DNA of 64,000 nucleotides from Alphaproteobacteria bacterium (GCA_017307275.1 JAFKFK010000009.1:1-64000); one strand, 5' to 3'; counted from the first letter of the stretch, positions 33,596 to 42,444 are shown. Numbers and translations: made by a program. The notes: generated from the sequence alone by a model not told the origin.

Positions 33596-34807
33596 ATGCC
33601 TGCCACGCCTGAAATCGGCATGGTGGTCGTGCAGCCGACGGCGTTCTGCAACATCGCCTGCACCTATTGCTACTTGCCGGACCGCTCCAACACACACGTG
33701 ATCGCCCAGTCGACGGTGACGCGGCTGTTCGAGGAGATTTTTGCGTCTGGCTGGTCCTGCCCCGAACTCATTGTCGTCTGGCATGCCGGCGAGCCGCTGG
33801 TGGTGCCCGTCTCTTTCTATGAAGAGGCGTTCGCCGCCATCGACCGGCTGCGACCGGCCAATGTGGTGGTGAAGCACTCGTTTCAGACCAATGGCATGCT
33901 GATCGATGCCGATTGGTGCCGGCTCTTCAAGCAATGGAACGTCGGCGTCGGCGTCAGCCTCGATGGTCCGCGCGACTTGCACGACCTGCATCGTAAGACA
34001 CGCAGCGGCAAGGGGACGTTCGACAAGACGATCGCGGGCGTCCGCACCTTGCGTGAAAACGAGGTGCCCTTTCACGTCATCTCGGTTCTGTCGAAGGCGA
34101 GCCTCGACATGCCGCGCGAGCTGCTCGACTTCTACCTTGCCGAGGGCATCGACCAGGTCTGTTTCAATGTCGAGGAGTCTGAAGGCGACCACGTATCGAG
34201 CCTGTTCCACGGTCCGGCGCTGCGTCAGCGATATGCGGCCTTCCTGAGGACTTTCTGGCATGAAGCGCGGCGCAGTGGCCGCGTCCGTTTCGTGCGCGAG
34301 ATCGATCTCACCCTGCCGCGGGTGTTCCGGCCGGAAGGTGCGCCGACGCGCAACATCCAGGTCGAACCGCTCGCCATGCTGAACGTCGACAGCCACGGTA
34401 ACGTCTCAAGTTTCTCGCCCGAACTGCTGGGACTGAAGAACGAGACCTATGGCGACTATCTTCTGGGCAATATCCGCTTCCAGTCGATGGCCGAGATTCG
34501 CGATGCCTGCCTCGCCTCGCCGCTCTATCGCGATATCAGCGAGGGCGTGCGCGCCTGTAGCACCGCCTGCGACTACTTCTCCGTCTGTGGCGGCGGAGCG
34601 CCGGTCAACAAGCTGTTCGAGAATGGCAGCTTCACCGGCACCGAGACGTCTTACTGCACGTTGACCCAGATGGTACCGACCGACCTGATCCTCGAGGCCT
34701 ATGACCGTCTCGAGAAGGGTTGGGCCGTCGCCGAACCGACCACAATCACTCCGCTTCCGCCCCTTCCGAGCGGCCAGACTGCCGCGCAGCCCCCGAGGAT
34801 GCCATGA
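33596..34807 (+). CDS. grrM: Radical SAM/SPASM cyclophane-forming peptide maturase (GrrM type)
   Basis: 403 residues from ATG 33596. Upstream frame extension only reads the precursor repeats in another frame. The radical SAM cluster motif is FCNIACTYCY (Cys18, Cys22, Cys25, CX3CX2C), followed by the GGE-equivalent HAGEPLV and the QTNGML strand. The C-terminal SPASM region has CSTACDYFSVCGGGAP and a later Cys in SYCTL, ligands for auxiliary 4Fe-4S clusters. It is the partner of the GrrA-type peptide encoded directly upstream. It should crosslink Trp to Asn in its W-x-N motifs (family knowledge, not shown here). Its stop overlaps the next gene's start. Confidence 0.9.
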   Translation: MPATPEIGMVVVQPTAFCNIACTYCYLPDRSNTHVIAQSTVTRLFEEIFASGWSCPELIVVWHAGEPLVVPVSFYEEAFAAIDRLRPANVVVKHSFQTNGMLIDADWCRLFKQWNVGVGVSLDGPRDLHDLHRKTRSGKGTFDKTIAGVRTLRENEVPFHVISVLSKASLDMPRELLDFYLAEGIDQVCFNVEESEGDHVSSLFHGPALRQRYAAFLRTFWHEARRSGRVRFVREIDLTLPRVFRPEGAPTRNIQVEPLAMLNVDSHGNVSSFSPELLGLKNETYGDYLLGNIRFQSMAEIRDACLASPLYRDISEGVRACSTACDYFSVCGGGAPVNKLFENGSFTGTETSYCTLTQMVPTDLILEAYDRLEKGWAVAEPTTITPLPPLPSGQTAAQPPRMP

Positions 34808-35538
34808 CACGAACCAAGCTCTTTGCCCTCGCCTCGCTGGTGGCCGCTGGCTCCATGCTGGGGGCCGCGCAGCTCAGCGCCCAGCAGGGGCCGCCACAAG
34901 GCGCGCCGCGCGGTGGGCCGTCCACGCCGCAGGAAAGCGGGCCGCCCCAGAGCCAGCCGCCCAGCCAACCCGAGGGCCGTCCCTATCCGGTGATGTTCGT
35001 CACCAGCGTCGAGCTGCTGCGCTCCGAGCGCACCGGCGGCATCGACATCGTGCGCGCCCGTGCACTGGTGAGCTCCAACTCCTGGACGTCGCCGCACCTT
35101 CTGCCCATTACCGTAGGCAAAGGCATCGACGGCATGCTCGACCTGATCTTCCAGGCGAGTGCTCCGCCCAGCATGTCGCCGCTCGGCCCCTTCATGGTGG
35201 TGGAAGCATTGCTGCCGCTGGGTGGCGGTCACCCCTACAAGGGCATTCGCGTCCGCTCGGGCTACAACTCCGTCACGCTCAAGACCCTGCCGGGCTTCGC
35301 AGAAGCGACACCGCCCAAGGAAGATTGCGAAAAGTGCCTCGGCAAGTACTTCCAAGCCAAGGGGGCCGCGGCGCCGGCCGGCCAGGCGGCGGGCAATATC
35401 GTGCGCGAAGAGGACCTTCCCTATCCGCTGCGCATCATCCGCCCGAACGACGGCATCCCGAACTACGAATACGACCCCAACCGGCTGACTCTGCTTCTGT
35501 CGGAGACCGGTCAGATCGTCGACGCGGCCTGGGACTGA
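34804..35538 (+). CDS. Secreted protein coupled to the RiPP maturase, unknown function
   Basis: 244 residues; the ATG overlaps the maturase stop (ATGA). Residues 1-26 are a Sec signal peptide (GAAQLSA-Q). A low-complexity Gln/Pro/Gly stretch follows (about 27-58), then a beta-rich globular domain starting YPVMFVTSVELLRSERTGGI. Two cysteines (KEDCEKCLGKYF, residues about 177-180) sit in a loop that could bind metal or form a disulfide. No protease, lectin or solute-binding motif is recognised. It does not look like the periplasmic solute-binding GrrP component described for some GRRM loci. Coupling makes it the best candidate for export, processing or anchoring of the modified peptide. Confidence 0.8.
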   Translation: MTRTKLFALASLVAAGSMLGAAQLSAQQGPPQGAPRGGPSTPQESGPPQSQPPSQPEGRPYPVMFVTSVELLRSERTGGIDIVRARALVSSNSWTSPHLLPITVGKGIDGMLDLIFQASAPPSMSPLGPFMVVEALLPLGGGHPYKGIRVRSGYNSVTLKTLPGFAEATPPKEDCEKCLGKYFQAKGAAAPAGQAAGNIVREEDLPYPLRIIRPNDGIPNYEYDPNRLTLLLSETGQIVDAAWD

Positions 35539-35572
35539 CCCGCGCCGCGACCTACCTTCCGAACTACGTCCA

Positions 35573-36310
35573 CTAGAGCGGTGGCAGCGCGTTGCGTAGC
35601 GGCGCGCTGGGCACCTGCATGAGGCCCTCGAACGGCTGGCCTAGTTCGAGGATCAGATAGATCGCGCTGGCCGCCGACAGAGCACAAAAGAAGAGAACGC
35701 AGAGAAGCGTCATGTTGGGAGCCGACGACATGGCAAAGGTCGAGAAGATAAAGCAGAGCCAAAGGACCAACAGAAAGACGAACGGCTTGGACATCGAATC
35801 CGGGGGGTGAGACTGGATTGCCAGCTGGATCTGGGCCAGCGCGTTGCTCACTGCCAGCGCACGGGCCTGCCAAACGCCCTGCGGATCCTGTGCCACGAGT
35901 TGGCGAAGCTTGGTAACGACACTGACCTCCTCAGCAATGGCTTTGGTGGAGTTGCCGGCTTCTGACTGCCAGATCGAATCGGCAAGAGTTTTCACATCCT
36001 CGCGCAGCACCTGCCGCAACGCCGCTCCTTCCTCGCCGAGCCCCTTCAGGATGCGGTCGAGCTCGATCACATTTGCCGTAAGGTGCGAAATCTGGCTGCC
36101 GGTCGCCTCGTAGGACGCCCGGGTCGACGCAAACAGGAGCGCAATGACCAGGGCCGACATCGTACCGACGAGCGCCGTCGCGAGCTTGATGACTTCTTTG
36201 GAATCGCCACTGAGATGCCGCTCGGGCAGTCGGTGGCGGAGAAGCAAACCCAAACCGGTGCTGAGGAGAATCAAGGCAAAGGCGATCAGTACAATAGCAA
36301 CGGCACTCAC
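35573..36310 (-). CDS. DUF4239 bestrophin-like membrane protein
   Basis: 245 residues. Two membrane helices at the N-terminal side (about 4-24 and 44-62) and two near the C-terminus (about 178-196 and 202-222) enclose a long cytoplasmic helical segment. ELDRILKGLGEEGAALRQVLR is typical of the DUF4239 family, distantly related to bestrophin channels. Function in bacteria is not established. It is convergent with the RiPP operon and divergent from the permease, with about 48 bases between starts. Confidence 0.75.
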   Translation of the reverse strand: MSAVAIVLIAFALILLSTGLGLLLRHRLPERHLSGDSKEVIKLATALVGTMSALVIALLFASTRASYEATGSQISHLTANVIELDRILKGLGEEGAALRQVLREDVKTLADSIWQSEAGNSTKAIAEEVSVVTKLRQLVAQDPQGVWQARALAVSNALAQIQLAIQSHPPDSMSKPFVFLLVLWLCFIFSTFAMSSAPNMTLLCVLFFCALSAASAIYLILELGQPFEGLMQVPSAPLRNALPPL

Positions 36311-36358
36311 GTCTTCGACCTCGTTCCCGATCTCAATCTGCGTTTAGTATAGCCTCGC

Positions 36359-37861
36359 ATGAGCTCAACCGGCACGCCCTACCAGACTGTTCCCGTCGAC
36401 TACTTTGCGCGCCGAGGCCTGCGTCGCTACGCCGGGGTCTTCTCGCTCTGGGCGCTGGGAGTCGGCGCCGTCATCTCCGGCCACTATTCGGGCTGGAACC
36501 TGGGGCTCCTGGCCGGTGGCTGGGGTGGCTATGCGCTCGCGGCGCTGGCGATTGCCGTCATGTATCTCGGCTTAGTCTTCTGCATCGCCGAGATGGCGGC
36601 CGCCCTGCCTCACACAGGCGGCGCCTACTCGTTTGCTCGCGCCTCGATGGGCCCCTGGGGCGGGTTCATCACCGGCCTTTGCGAGAACGTCGAGTATGTC
36701 CTCACGCCGGCCGTCGTCGTCTCCTTCCTTGCCACCTATCTGGCAGCCGTCTTCGACACACCACCCGCCTGGCTGCCGCTCTACTGGATCGCCGGCTATG
36801 CGCTGTTCGTGTCCTTGAACATCCTGGGCGTCGAGTTGTCCTTCCGGGTCACGGTAATCGTCACCCTGGCAGCTCTCGCCTGCCTCGCGGTCTTCTGGGT
36901 CTCGGCATTGCCTGTCGCCGACTTCGGCCGCTATGCACTCAATATCGGCGCTGACGCCGACGGCAAGCCCGTCGAGCTGCCCCAGGGCGGTGGGCCGCTG
37001 TTGCCCTTCGGCCTGCAGGGCGCCCTGGCGGCCTTGCCCTTCGCGGTCTGGCTGTTCCTCGCCATCGAACAGTTGCCGCTCGCCGCCGAGGAGGCGATGC
37101 AGCCAAGCCGCGATATTCCGCGCGGTATCGTCGCCGGCCTGCTGACGCTTTTCGTCTCCGCGGGCCTCGTCGTCTGGCTCAACGCCTCCGTAGCGCCCGG
37201 TGCCTTTCAGCTCGCGAGTTCGGGAGAACCGCTTCTCGACGGGTTTCGCGCCACTTTCGGCGGCAGTCTCGCGAAGCTCCTCGCGCTGGTCGCCTGCATC
37301 GGCCTGATTTCGAGCTTTCACACCATCCTGTTCGCCAAGGGTCGGCAGATCTATTCCCTGTCGCGTGCCGGTTACTTCCCACGGTTCCTGTCGATCACCC
37401 ACTCACGCCACAAGACTCCGCACGTCGCTCTGATCGCCGGTTCGGTCGTCGCCCTCGCCCTGATGCTCGGGCTCTGGTTCGGCATGGGAGCCGAGAAGGG
37501 CGCAGCGGTGATCCAGGGCATGCTGCTCAATATGGCCGTCGCCGGCGCCATGCTCTCCTACCTGTTGCAGGCTGTGAGCTTCCTTGTCCTGCGCGCCCGC
37601 CTGCCCGATCTCACGCGCCCCTACCGGTCGCCGATGGGCATAGGCGGTGCGATCGTCACGATCGTCATTGCAGCCGTGACCCTGGTTTACCAGCTCCTCG
37701 ACCCGGTGTTCGTCTCCGGTGTGCTGGGCGTATGTGCCTGGTTTGCGCTGGGGATCCTGTGGTTCGCTCTGGTCGGCCGGAACCGGCTGGTGCTGTCACC
37801 GGAAGAAGCCTTCGCCTTGCAGGCCCGGCAGCCGTCGGGCCAAGCCTCAATCGCCGACTGA
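36359..37861 (+). CDS. APC-family amino acid/ethanolamine permease
   Basis: 500 residues with about 12 membrane helices. ALGVGAVISGHYSGWNLGL in helix 1 and the SGEPLLDGF/LLALVACIGLISSFHTILFAKG region match the ethanolamine permease (Eat, TIGR00908-like) branch of the APC superfamily. The IEQLPLAAEEA segment is the usual helix-6 region. It takes up ethanolamine or a related amine by proton symport. No ethanolamine ammonia-lyase genes are present in the window, so the substrate is provisional. The last 15 bases overlap the convergent peptidase gene. Confidence 0.85.
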   Translation: MSSTGTPYQTVPVDYFARRGLRRYAGVFSLWALGVGAVISGHYSGWNLGLLAGGWGGYALAALAIAVMYLGLVFCIAEMAAALPHTGGAYSFARASMGPWGGFITGLCENVEYVLTPAVVVSFLATYLAAVFDTPPAWLPLYWIAGYALFVSLNILGVELSFRVTVIVTLAALACLAVFWVSALPVADFGRYALNIGADADGKPVELPQGGGPLLPFGLQGALAALPFAVWLFLAIEQLPLAAEEAMQPSRDIPRGIVAGLLTLFVSAGLVVWLNASVAPGAFQLASSGEPLLDGFRATFGGSLAKLLALVACIGLISSFHTILFAKGRQIYSLSRAGYFPRFLSITHSRHKTPHVALIAGSVVALALMLGLWFGMGAEKGAAVIQGMLLNMAVAGAMLSYLLQAVSFLVLRARLPDLTRPYRSPMGIGGAIVTIVIAAVTLVYQLLDPVFVSGVLGVCAWFALGILWFALVGRNRLVLSPEEAFALQARQPSGQASIAD

Positions 37862-39466
37862 GATAACGGCCTTCGCTTCACGGTCGCGTTCGGCGGTGCT
37901 CTCGGCGACCTGCTTGCGGAACTTCTCGAGATCGGGACCACGCAACTGAGCCCGCTTCAGGTCGGGGTGCGTGATGGGATTCACCGGCTTGCCTTCGGCC
38001 AACAGCTCGAAGTGAAGATGCGCGCCGGTCGACCGGCCGGTGCTGCCGACGAAAGCGATCACGTCGCCTTTCGACACCACCATTCCCGGCTGCAACCCCG
38101 CCGCGAAGCCTGCGAGATGGCCATAAACACTGGTCAGCTTGCCGGCATGATCGATACGGACCCAATTGCCATAGCGGCCGTTGGGAGCAGCGCCGACCAC
38201 GACACCATCGGCCGCGGCATGGACAGGTGTGCCCGCAGGCGCCACGAGATCGACGCCCTCATGCATGAACAGCGAGCGACCGGCGCTGCGTGCTGGCGGC
38301 GACAGGACCGGCGCCATCGGCTTCGTGCCGCCATAGGCCGAGAGCCCGAAAGACGCGCCGAGCGGCGTGGCGACATTGACCCGCGGCATATCGAGCGCAC
38401 TGCCGGTCGGCAGGCCCGGCGGCGGCGCCGGCCGCCCGGCCGACGGGCCACCGGCTCCCTGCGGCTTACCGGCATACATCGGCGGCGGTTGGTCGAACGG
38501 ATCGGCACGCAGGCCAAAGCCCGATGAAATCGAAACTGTGTCGAGCGGCAGCCGGATCGACGGCGGCGTTGCAGCCTGGCCGCTCGTCATCCAGAAACGC
38601 TCGGTCTTGTCGCGCGAGCGGAAGCGGTGGATCGCCACCACGCCTTTTGACGTGCGCAACTCCATCCACAACACGCGGCCGATATCGAGTGGCGCACCTT
38701 CGGCGGTAAAGCTCTGCTCGAAACGCACATAGAACTTGTCGCCATCGCGCGAGCTACCGTCGAGATCGACCGCGGTCGCGAGGGCGTCAAGCGCTTCAAG
38801 CATTGCGGGCGCCGGCACACCAGCCGCCGCCGCGGACGCCACGAGCGAGCCGCCCACGACAACGCCTGTCACGCCACGCTGACGCTGGAACGGCAGATAA
38901 GCTTGCAGCCGTTCCTCGTCCTTGCCGTCACCCAGCAGGCGCTCTTCCTCCTGGCGGCCATAGGCCAGCACAGCTTCAGAAACAGGCTCCGTCGAAACGG
39001 GTGGCGGAACAGGGTCGGCAAGAGCGATCTGCGGCTGCACATCCTCCGGCTCGATCTCGAATAAGAAGGCTCGTGCCGGCCGGTCGTCGGCCGAAACCAG
39101 ACGCATGAACTCCAGATGGTCAGTCAGGCCGGCTGTCGCGGGCGGCTGGTTAACGGGCTCGTCGGCCTGCCGTGACCCCTCCTCCAGATTGAATTCGACC
39201 GCCACCGCCCGGAGCGGCTCTCTATCAACCGATACCAGGCGCATGAACTCCAGGTGATCGGTCAGGCTGGCCGTTGCAGGCGGTTGGTTGAACGGCTCGT
39301 CGACCTGAAGAGCCACCTCTACCTCTGGCACACCGCGATGAATGGCGCGATCAGCATGGTCAGCCGACGCGGACTCATGCTGCGGCTCCGCGGAAGCGAT
39401 GCCGACAGGCATCGATCCGACGAGCAGCGAAGCAATGGAAGCCGCAACGACCGAGGATCGCTTCAT
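37847..39466 (-). CDS. M23 (LytM) family metallopeptidase with duplicated N-terminal module
   Basis: 539 residues. Signal peptide 1-26. Residues 55-97 and 101-142 are two copies of a roughly 43-residue module (core TDHLEFMRLVS, with QPPATA before it). Residues about 170-330 form a beta-rich substrate-blocking region. The catalytic LytM domain spans about 400-505 with HEGVDLVAPAG (zinc His and Asp), GNWVRIDH and STGAHLHFEL (catalytic and zinc His). These enzymes cut peptidoglycan peptide bridges in the periplasm. All zinc ligands are present, so it is probably active. A Pro/Gly-rich linker precedes the peptidase. Confidence 0.88.
   Translation of the reverse strand: MKRSSVVAASIASLLVGSMPVGIASAEPQHESASADHADRAIHRGVPEVEVALQVDEPFNQPPATASLTDHLEFMRLVSVDREPLRAVAVEFNLEEGSRQADEPVNQPPATAGLTDHLEFMRLVSADDRPARAFLFEIEPEDVQPQIALADPVPPPVSTEPVSEAVLAYGRQEEERLLGDGKDEERLQAYLPFQRQRGVTGVVVGGSLVASAAAAGVPAPAMLEALDALATAVDLDGSSRDGDKFYVRFEQSFTAEGAPLDIGRVLWMELRTSKGVVAIHRFRSRDKTERFWMTSGQAATPPSIRLPLDTVSISSGFGLRADPFDQPPPMYAGKPQGAGGPSAGRPAPPPGLPTGSALDMPRVNVATPLGASFGLSAYGGTKPMAPVLSPPARSAGRSLFMHEGVDLVAPAGTPVHAAADGVVVGAAPNGRYGNWVRIDHAGKLTSVYGHLAGFAAGLQPGMVVSKGDVIAFVGSTGRSTGAHLHFELLAEGKPVNPITHPDLKRAQLRGPDLEKFRKQVAESTAERDREAKAVISVGD
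39041..39304 (-). repeat. Two-copy coding repeat in the M23 peptidase gene
   Basis: Copy 1 covers 39176-39304 and copy 2 covers 39041-39166. They encode two near-identical 43-residue modules containing TDHLEFMRLVS. The DNA copies are diverged at third positions, so the duplication is not very recent. Confidence 0.7.
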
Positions 39467-39549
39467 CGTTCCAGTCTAGCGCCAGTTTCATTATGGGACG
39501 GTAACATCTCTGTGGCAGCAGATGCTCCTACTCCATAATAGTCATCGAA

Positions 39550-40077
39550 CTAGCGCTTGGACACCACCGGTTTCCAGGCTTTTGCGCGCCTTTCGGCCTC
39601 GGATATTTGCGCAGGCGTCATGCGAGCCTTGAGGGTGGCGAGGTCCTTGCGCGCCTGATCCAGCCGTTCCTGGTTCTTGACCGTGTAGCGATCGATGGCG
39701 AGTTTGAGCCACTTGTAGGCCTCGACATCGTCATGCGGCGGAATGCCCTCCCCGAACCCCAGCATGAAGCCAATGTCGTTCTGGGCCCTGGCGTAACCCT
39801 GTTGTGCCGCCTGCAGGTAGAGCTTTGCAGCTTCCGTGTGATCGCGCGGCACGCCTTCGCCGCTCCAGTACATCGCCCCTAGCAGGGTTTGCGCCTCGGC
39901 ATTGCCCTTCGCGGCCCACACCTTCCAGATGCGAACGGCGGTGGCCATGTCCTTGCGCTCGTAGGCCCCTGCCGCCTGCTTCATCTGCGCTTCGAGCGAC
40001 TGCGCCACCGCAGAAAGAACAGGAACCACAAGAAGGAACGCCAGCAGGGCCGTCGGAATTATCTTCATGAGCATCAT
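39550..40077 (-). CDS. Secreted Sel1-like repeat (TPR) protein
   Basis: 175 residues from ATG 40077; further ATGs at 40074 and 40068 are equally possible. Signal peptide with cleavage near SAVAQ. Two Sel1-type repeats are seen: AEAQTLLGAMYWSGEGVPRD and ARAQNDIGFMLGFGEGIPPH, each followed by the AxxxxxAA helix. It ends with a charged helix. Sel1 proteins are periplasmic adaptors in signalling or envelope control. The start lies about 50 bases from the divergently transcribed VOC gene. Confidence 0.8.
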   Translation of the reverse strand: MMLMKIIPTALLAFLLVVPVLSAVAQSLEAQMKQAAGAYERKDMATAVRIWKVWAAKGNAEAQTLLGAMYWSGEGVPRDHTEAAKLYLQAAQQGYARAQNDIGFMLGFGEGIPPHDDVEAYKWLKLAIDRYTVKNQERLDQARKDLATLKARMTPAQISEAERRAKAWKPVVSKR

Positions 40078-40126
40078 GGTATGACGCCGCGACAAGGATT
40101 CGACAAGACCAGGGAAGGAGAGATGA

Positions 40127-40522
40127 ATGACGGCGAAGATCACCACCTTCTTGATGTTCGACGGTCGCGCCGAGGAGGCGATGAACTTCTACGTCGCGCT
40201 CTTTCCCGACTCGAAGATTGTCGGCATTACGCGCTACGGCGCAGAAGGCCCGGGCGCTGAAGGATCGGTGATGCACGCGATTGCAAACCTTGCCGGTCAG
40301 CACCTCATGTTCATCGACAGCGCCGTGAAGCACCCCTTCACCTTCACGCCGGCAATCTCCCTCTACGTCACCTGCTCGTCCGGGACAGAGATCGCCATCC
40401 TGGCCGAAAAACTCGCCGATGGCGGCGAGATCATGATGCCGCTCGATGCCTATCCCTTCAGCCGCAAGTTCGCCTGGATCGCCGACCGGTTCGGCGTGAG
40501 CTGGCAGCTTAACCTGCCCTGA
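40127..40522 (+). CDS. VOC superfamily protein (PhnB/glyoxalase-like)
   Basis: 131 residues after AAGGAGAG. It reads TTFLMFDGRAEEAMNFYVAL at the start and ends FGVSWQLNLP, the hallmark beginning and end of the PhnB-type (formerly '3-demethylubiquinone methyltransferase-like') VOC proteins. The fold usually holds a metal or small ligand. No enzymatic activity can be assigned. Monocistronic. Confidence 0.85.
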   Translation: MTAKITTFLMFDGRAEEAMNFYVALFPDSKIVGITRYGAEGPGAEGSVMHAIANLAGQHLMFIDSAVKHPFTFTPAISLYVTCSSGTEIAILAEKLADGGEIMMPLDAYPFSRKFAWIADRFGVSWQLNLP

Positions 40523-40652
40523 CAGTCAGCCCTTTCGACGGGCCCGCAGCGGCGCCACCCGGAGGGACGTCAGCAGGCCGGGACCGGCCGCGCATAGGAT
40601 TGCCATAGCTGGCAATTTTCAGGTCGGCATCGCCGACTTTCCCAACCGCACC

Positions 40653-40907
40653 ATGCAGGAAGTGCGAAAGCACGAAGAAGCCTTCCATGACTTCGGCAAG
40701 CGCTTTCTGTTCGCCATCATACATATTGGGGTGGTTTTGGGTTGCATTTCCTTGGCCTTTCTCGCCAATGCCCTAATGCTGGCGGTCCTCATCGGCCTCA
40801 GCGGTACCCTGGCACTGATCAGGGGTTTCCTTGTCTCGACCCGACTTCGTCAGGCTCCGGAGACATTTTTGTTTGCAACCCGCGACGATTATGCTTCCTG
40901 CCGGTAG
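40653..40907 (+). CDS. Small membrane protein, possibly aa3-oxidase subunit IV-like
   Basis: 84 residues. A short amphipathic N-terminus (KHEEAFHDFGKRF) precedes two membrane helices (about 18-37 and 40-58) and a polar tail. The HExxFxxFxK start followed by a hydrophobic helix resembles bacterial aa3-type cytochrome oxidase subunit IV, but that family usually has one helix. No oxidase genes are near. The ribosome site is weak. Confidence 0.55.
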   Translation: MQEVRKHEEAFHDFGKRFLFAIIHIGVVLGCISLAFLANALMLAVLIGLSGTLALIRGFLVSTRLRQAPETFLFATRDDYASCR

Positions 40908-40913
40908 ATCAGC

Positions 40914-41891
40914 ATGTCCTCCATCCGAACCCTGCCCCGCCGCCTTCTCCTCCTGGCGGCCGCAACAGCGGCCCTGGCCGCCCCTGCCACCGCACAGCCT
41001 GTCGAGACCTTGCAGCAGGTCAAGCTGGTGCTCGACTGGAAAGCATTACCGACCTTCGCGGGCTTCTTCCTGGCCCGCGAGATGGGGGCGTTCGAACGTC
41101 GGGGACTCGACGTCAGATTCTCGGAGACACAGGGGGCCCTGTCCTCGGCCGCCATGGTCGGCGAGGGCAAGGAATTCTGGATCGGCTCGTCGAGCGGCAT
41201 CGCGACGGCGATTGGCCGCTCCAAGGGCCTGCCGATCAAGAGCTTGGCCGTCTACTATCAGAAGCCGCCGACGGTCATCTACACGCGGACCGAGGATCGC
41301 ATCGCCCATCCACGCGACCTCTATGGCAAGACCCTGGGCCTGGTCCCTGGCAGCATCACCAACGAGGAATTCCGCGCCCTGCTGGCGGCCAACAAGCTCG
41401 ACCGCAGCAAGATCAACGAAACGACGGTCGACTGGAACGCCTACGACCTGGTCGAGAAGAAGGTCGACGCGCTGATCGACTACGACGAAATGGCGCCTGC
41501 CGAACTGATCGCCGAAGGCCGTCGGATCATGATGATCCGACTCAGCGACTTCGGCGTGCGTGCCTACAGCCTGAACCTGATCGTGAACGATGCAGCCTGG
41601 GCCGACCCCGAGAAGCGCGAGATCGCGCAGAAGATCGAGGAGGCGGTGCAGGAAGGTTACAACATGGTGAAGGAGCGGCCGGCCGATGCTGCCCTGCACT
41701 TCTCTCGAATCTTCCCGCGGCTTGCACCACGCTATGTCGACCGCAGCATGGCGACGGTCTCTCAGCAGCTTTCGGGGCCACCGACCGGCCAGCAAACACG
41801 CGCCGGCTGGGAAGCCACGATCAAGACGTTGGAGCAGCTCGGCCTCCTCGACAAGCCGATCACACCCGACGATGTTGCGATCCTGAACTAG
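40914..41891 (+). CDS. NMT1/THI5-like periplasmic substrate-binding protein
   Basis: 325 residues with a signal peptide (cleavage after PATA-Q). QVKLVLDWKALPTFAGFFLA is the N-terminal strand typical of ThiY/NMT1 binding proteins for pyrimidine-like or sulfonate ligands. ALIDYDEMAPAELIAEG and the second lobe follow family order. ABC permease and ATPase genes normally accompany it but none is adjacent; the next ABC genes (42445 on) belong to another receptor class. It starts 6 bases after the small membrane protein gene. Confidence 0.82.
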   Translation: MSSIRTLPRRLLLLAAATAALAAPATAQPVETLQQVKLVLDWKALPTFAGFFLAREMGAFERRGLDVRFSETQGALSSAAMVGEGKEFWIGSSSGIATAIGRSKGLPIKSLAVYYQKPPTVIYTRTEDRIAHPRDLYGKTLGLVPGSITNEEFRALLAANKLDRSKINETTVDWNAYDLVEKKVDALIDYDEMAPAELIAEGRRIMMIRLSDFGVRAYSLNLIVNDAAWADPEKREIAQKIEEAVQEGYNMVKERPADAALHFSRIFPRLAPRYVDRSMATVSQQLSGPPTGQQTRAGWEATIKTLEQLGLLDKPITPDDVAILN

Positions 41892-41916
41892 CGCAGTCTC
41901 TGGTTAGGAGCTCTCG

Positions 41917-42432
41917 GTGCTTCGTCGCCTCCTATTGCCATTGCTGCTCGCCCTCGCCCTGCCCTGGGCCGCGCACGGACAGCAGTGGTCGACCTACAAG
42001 CCGGCCGGCGCCGGCTACAGTATCGACCTGCCGGGCAATCCGACCATCGAGTCCGAAACGTCGGAGTCCGCAGCCGGCCCCGTGAAGAACTACATTGCGT
42101 CGGTCGAGGTCGGGGAGACCGGCTATGTCAGCATGTACACCGTCTATCCGATGGGCACCGATACGGACGCCGACGAGGTGCTCGACGCGGCGCGTGACGG
42201 GATGCTCGAAGACGGCAAGAGCGAGCTGCGCGACGAGAAGCGGCTGACGATCGGCAATCTGCCGGCACGCCGCGTGGCCTTGTACGATACCGAATCGAAT
42301 CTGGTGATCGTCAACCTCATGCTCTACAGGGGCAACACGCTTTACCAGTCGATCTATGCGGCACCGCCCAGCCAGCAGGACACCGACAGCAGCCGGCGCT
42401 TCTTCGCGTCGTTCAAGCTGATCGATCGCTGA
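41917..42432 (+). CDS. Small secreted protein, unknown function
   Basis: 171 residues from GTG 41917 with TAGGAG upstream. Signal peptide (about residues 1-20, ending WAAHGQ). The mature part is a single alpha/beta domain opening WSTYKPAGAGYSIDLPGNPT, a pattern common in small periplasmic proteins of Proteobacteria. No catalytic motif or cysteine is present. It is 25 bases downstream of the NMT1-like receptor, probably in the same unit. Confidence 0.72.
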   Translation: MLRRLLLPLLLALALPWAAHGQQWSTYKPAGAGYSIDLPGNPTIESETSESAAGPVKNYIASVEVGETGYVSMYTVYPMGTDTDADEVLDAARDGMLEDGKSELRDEKRLTIGNLPARRVALYDTESNLVIVNLMLYRGNTLYQSIYAAPPSQQDTDSSRRFFASFKLIDR

Positions 42433-42444
42433 GGCAAGCTCCCT

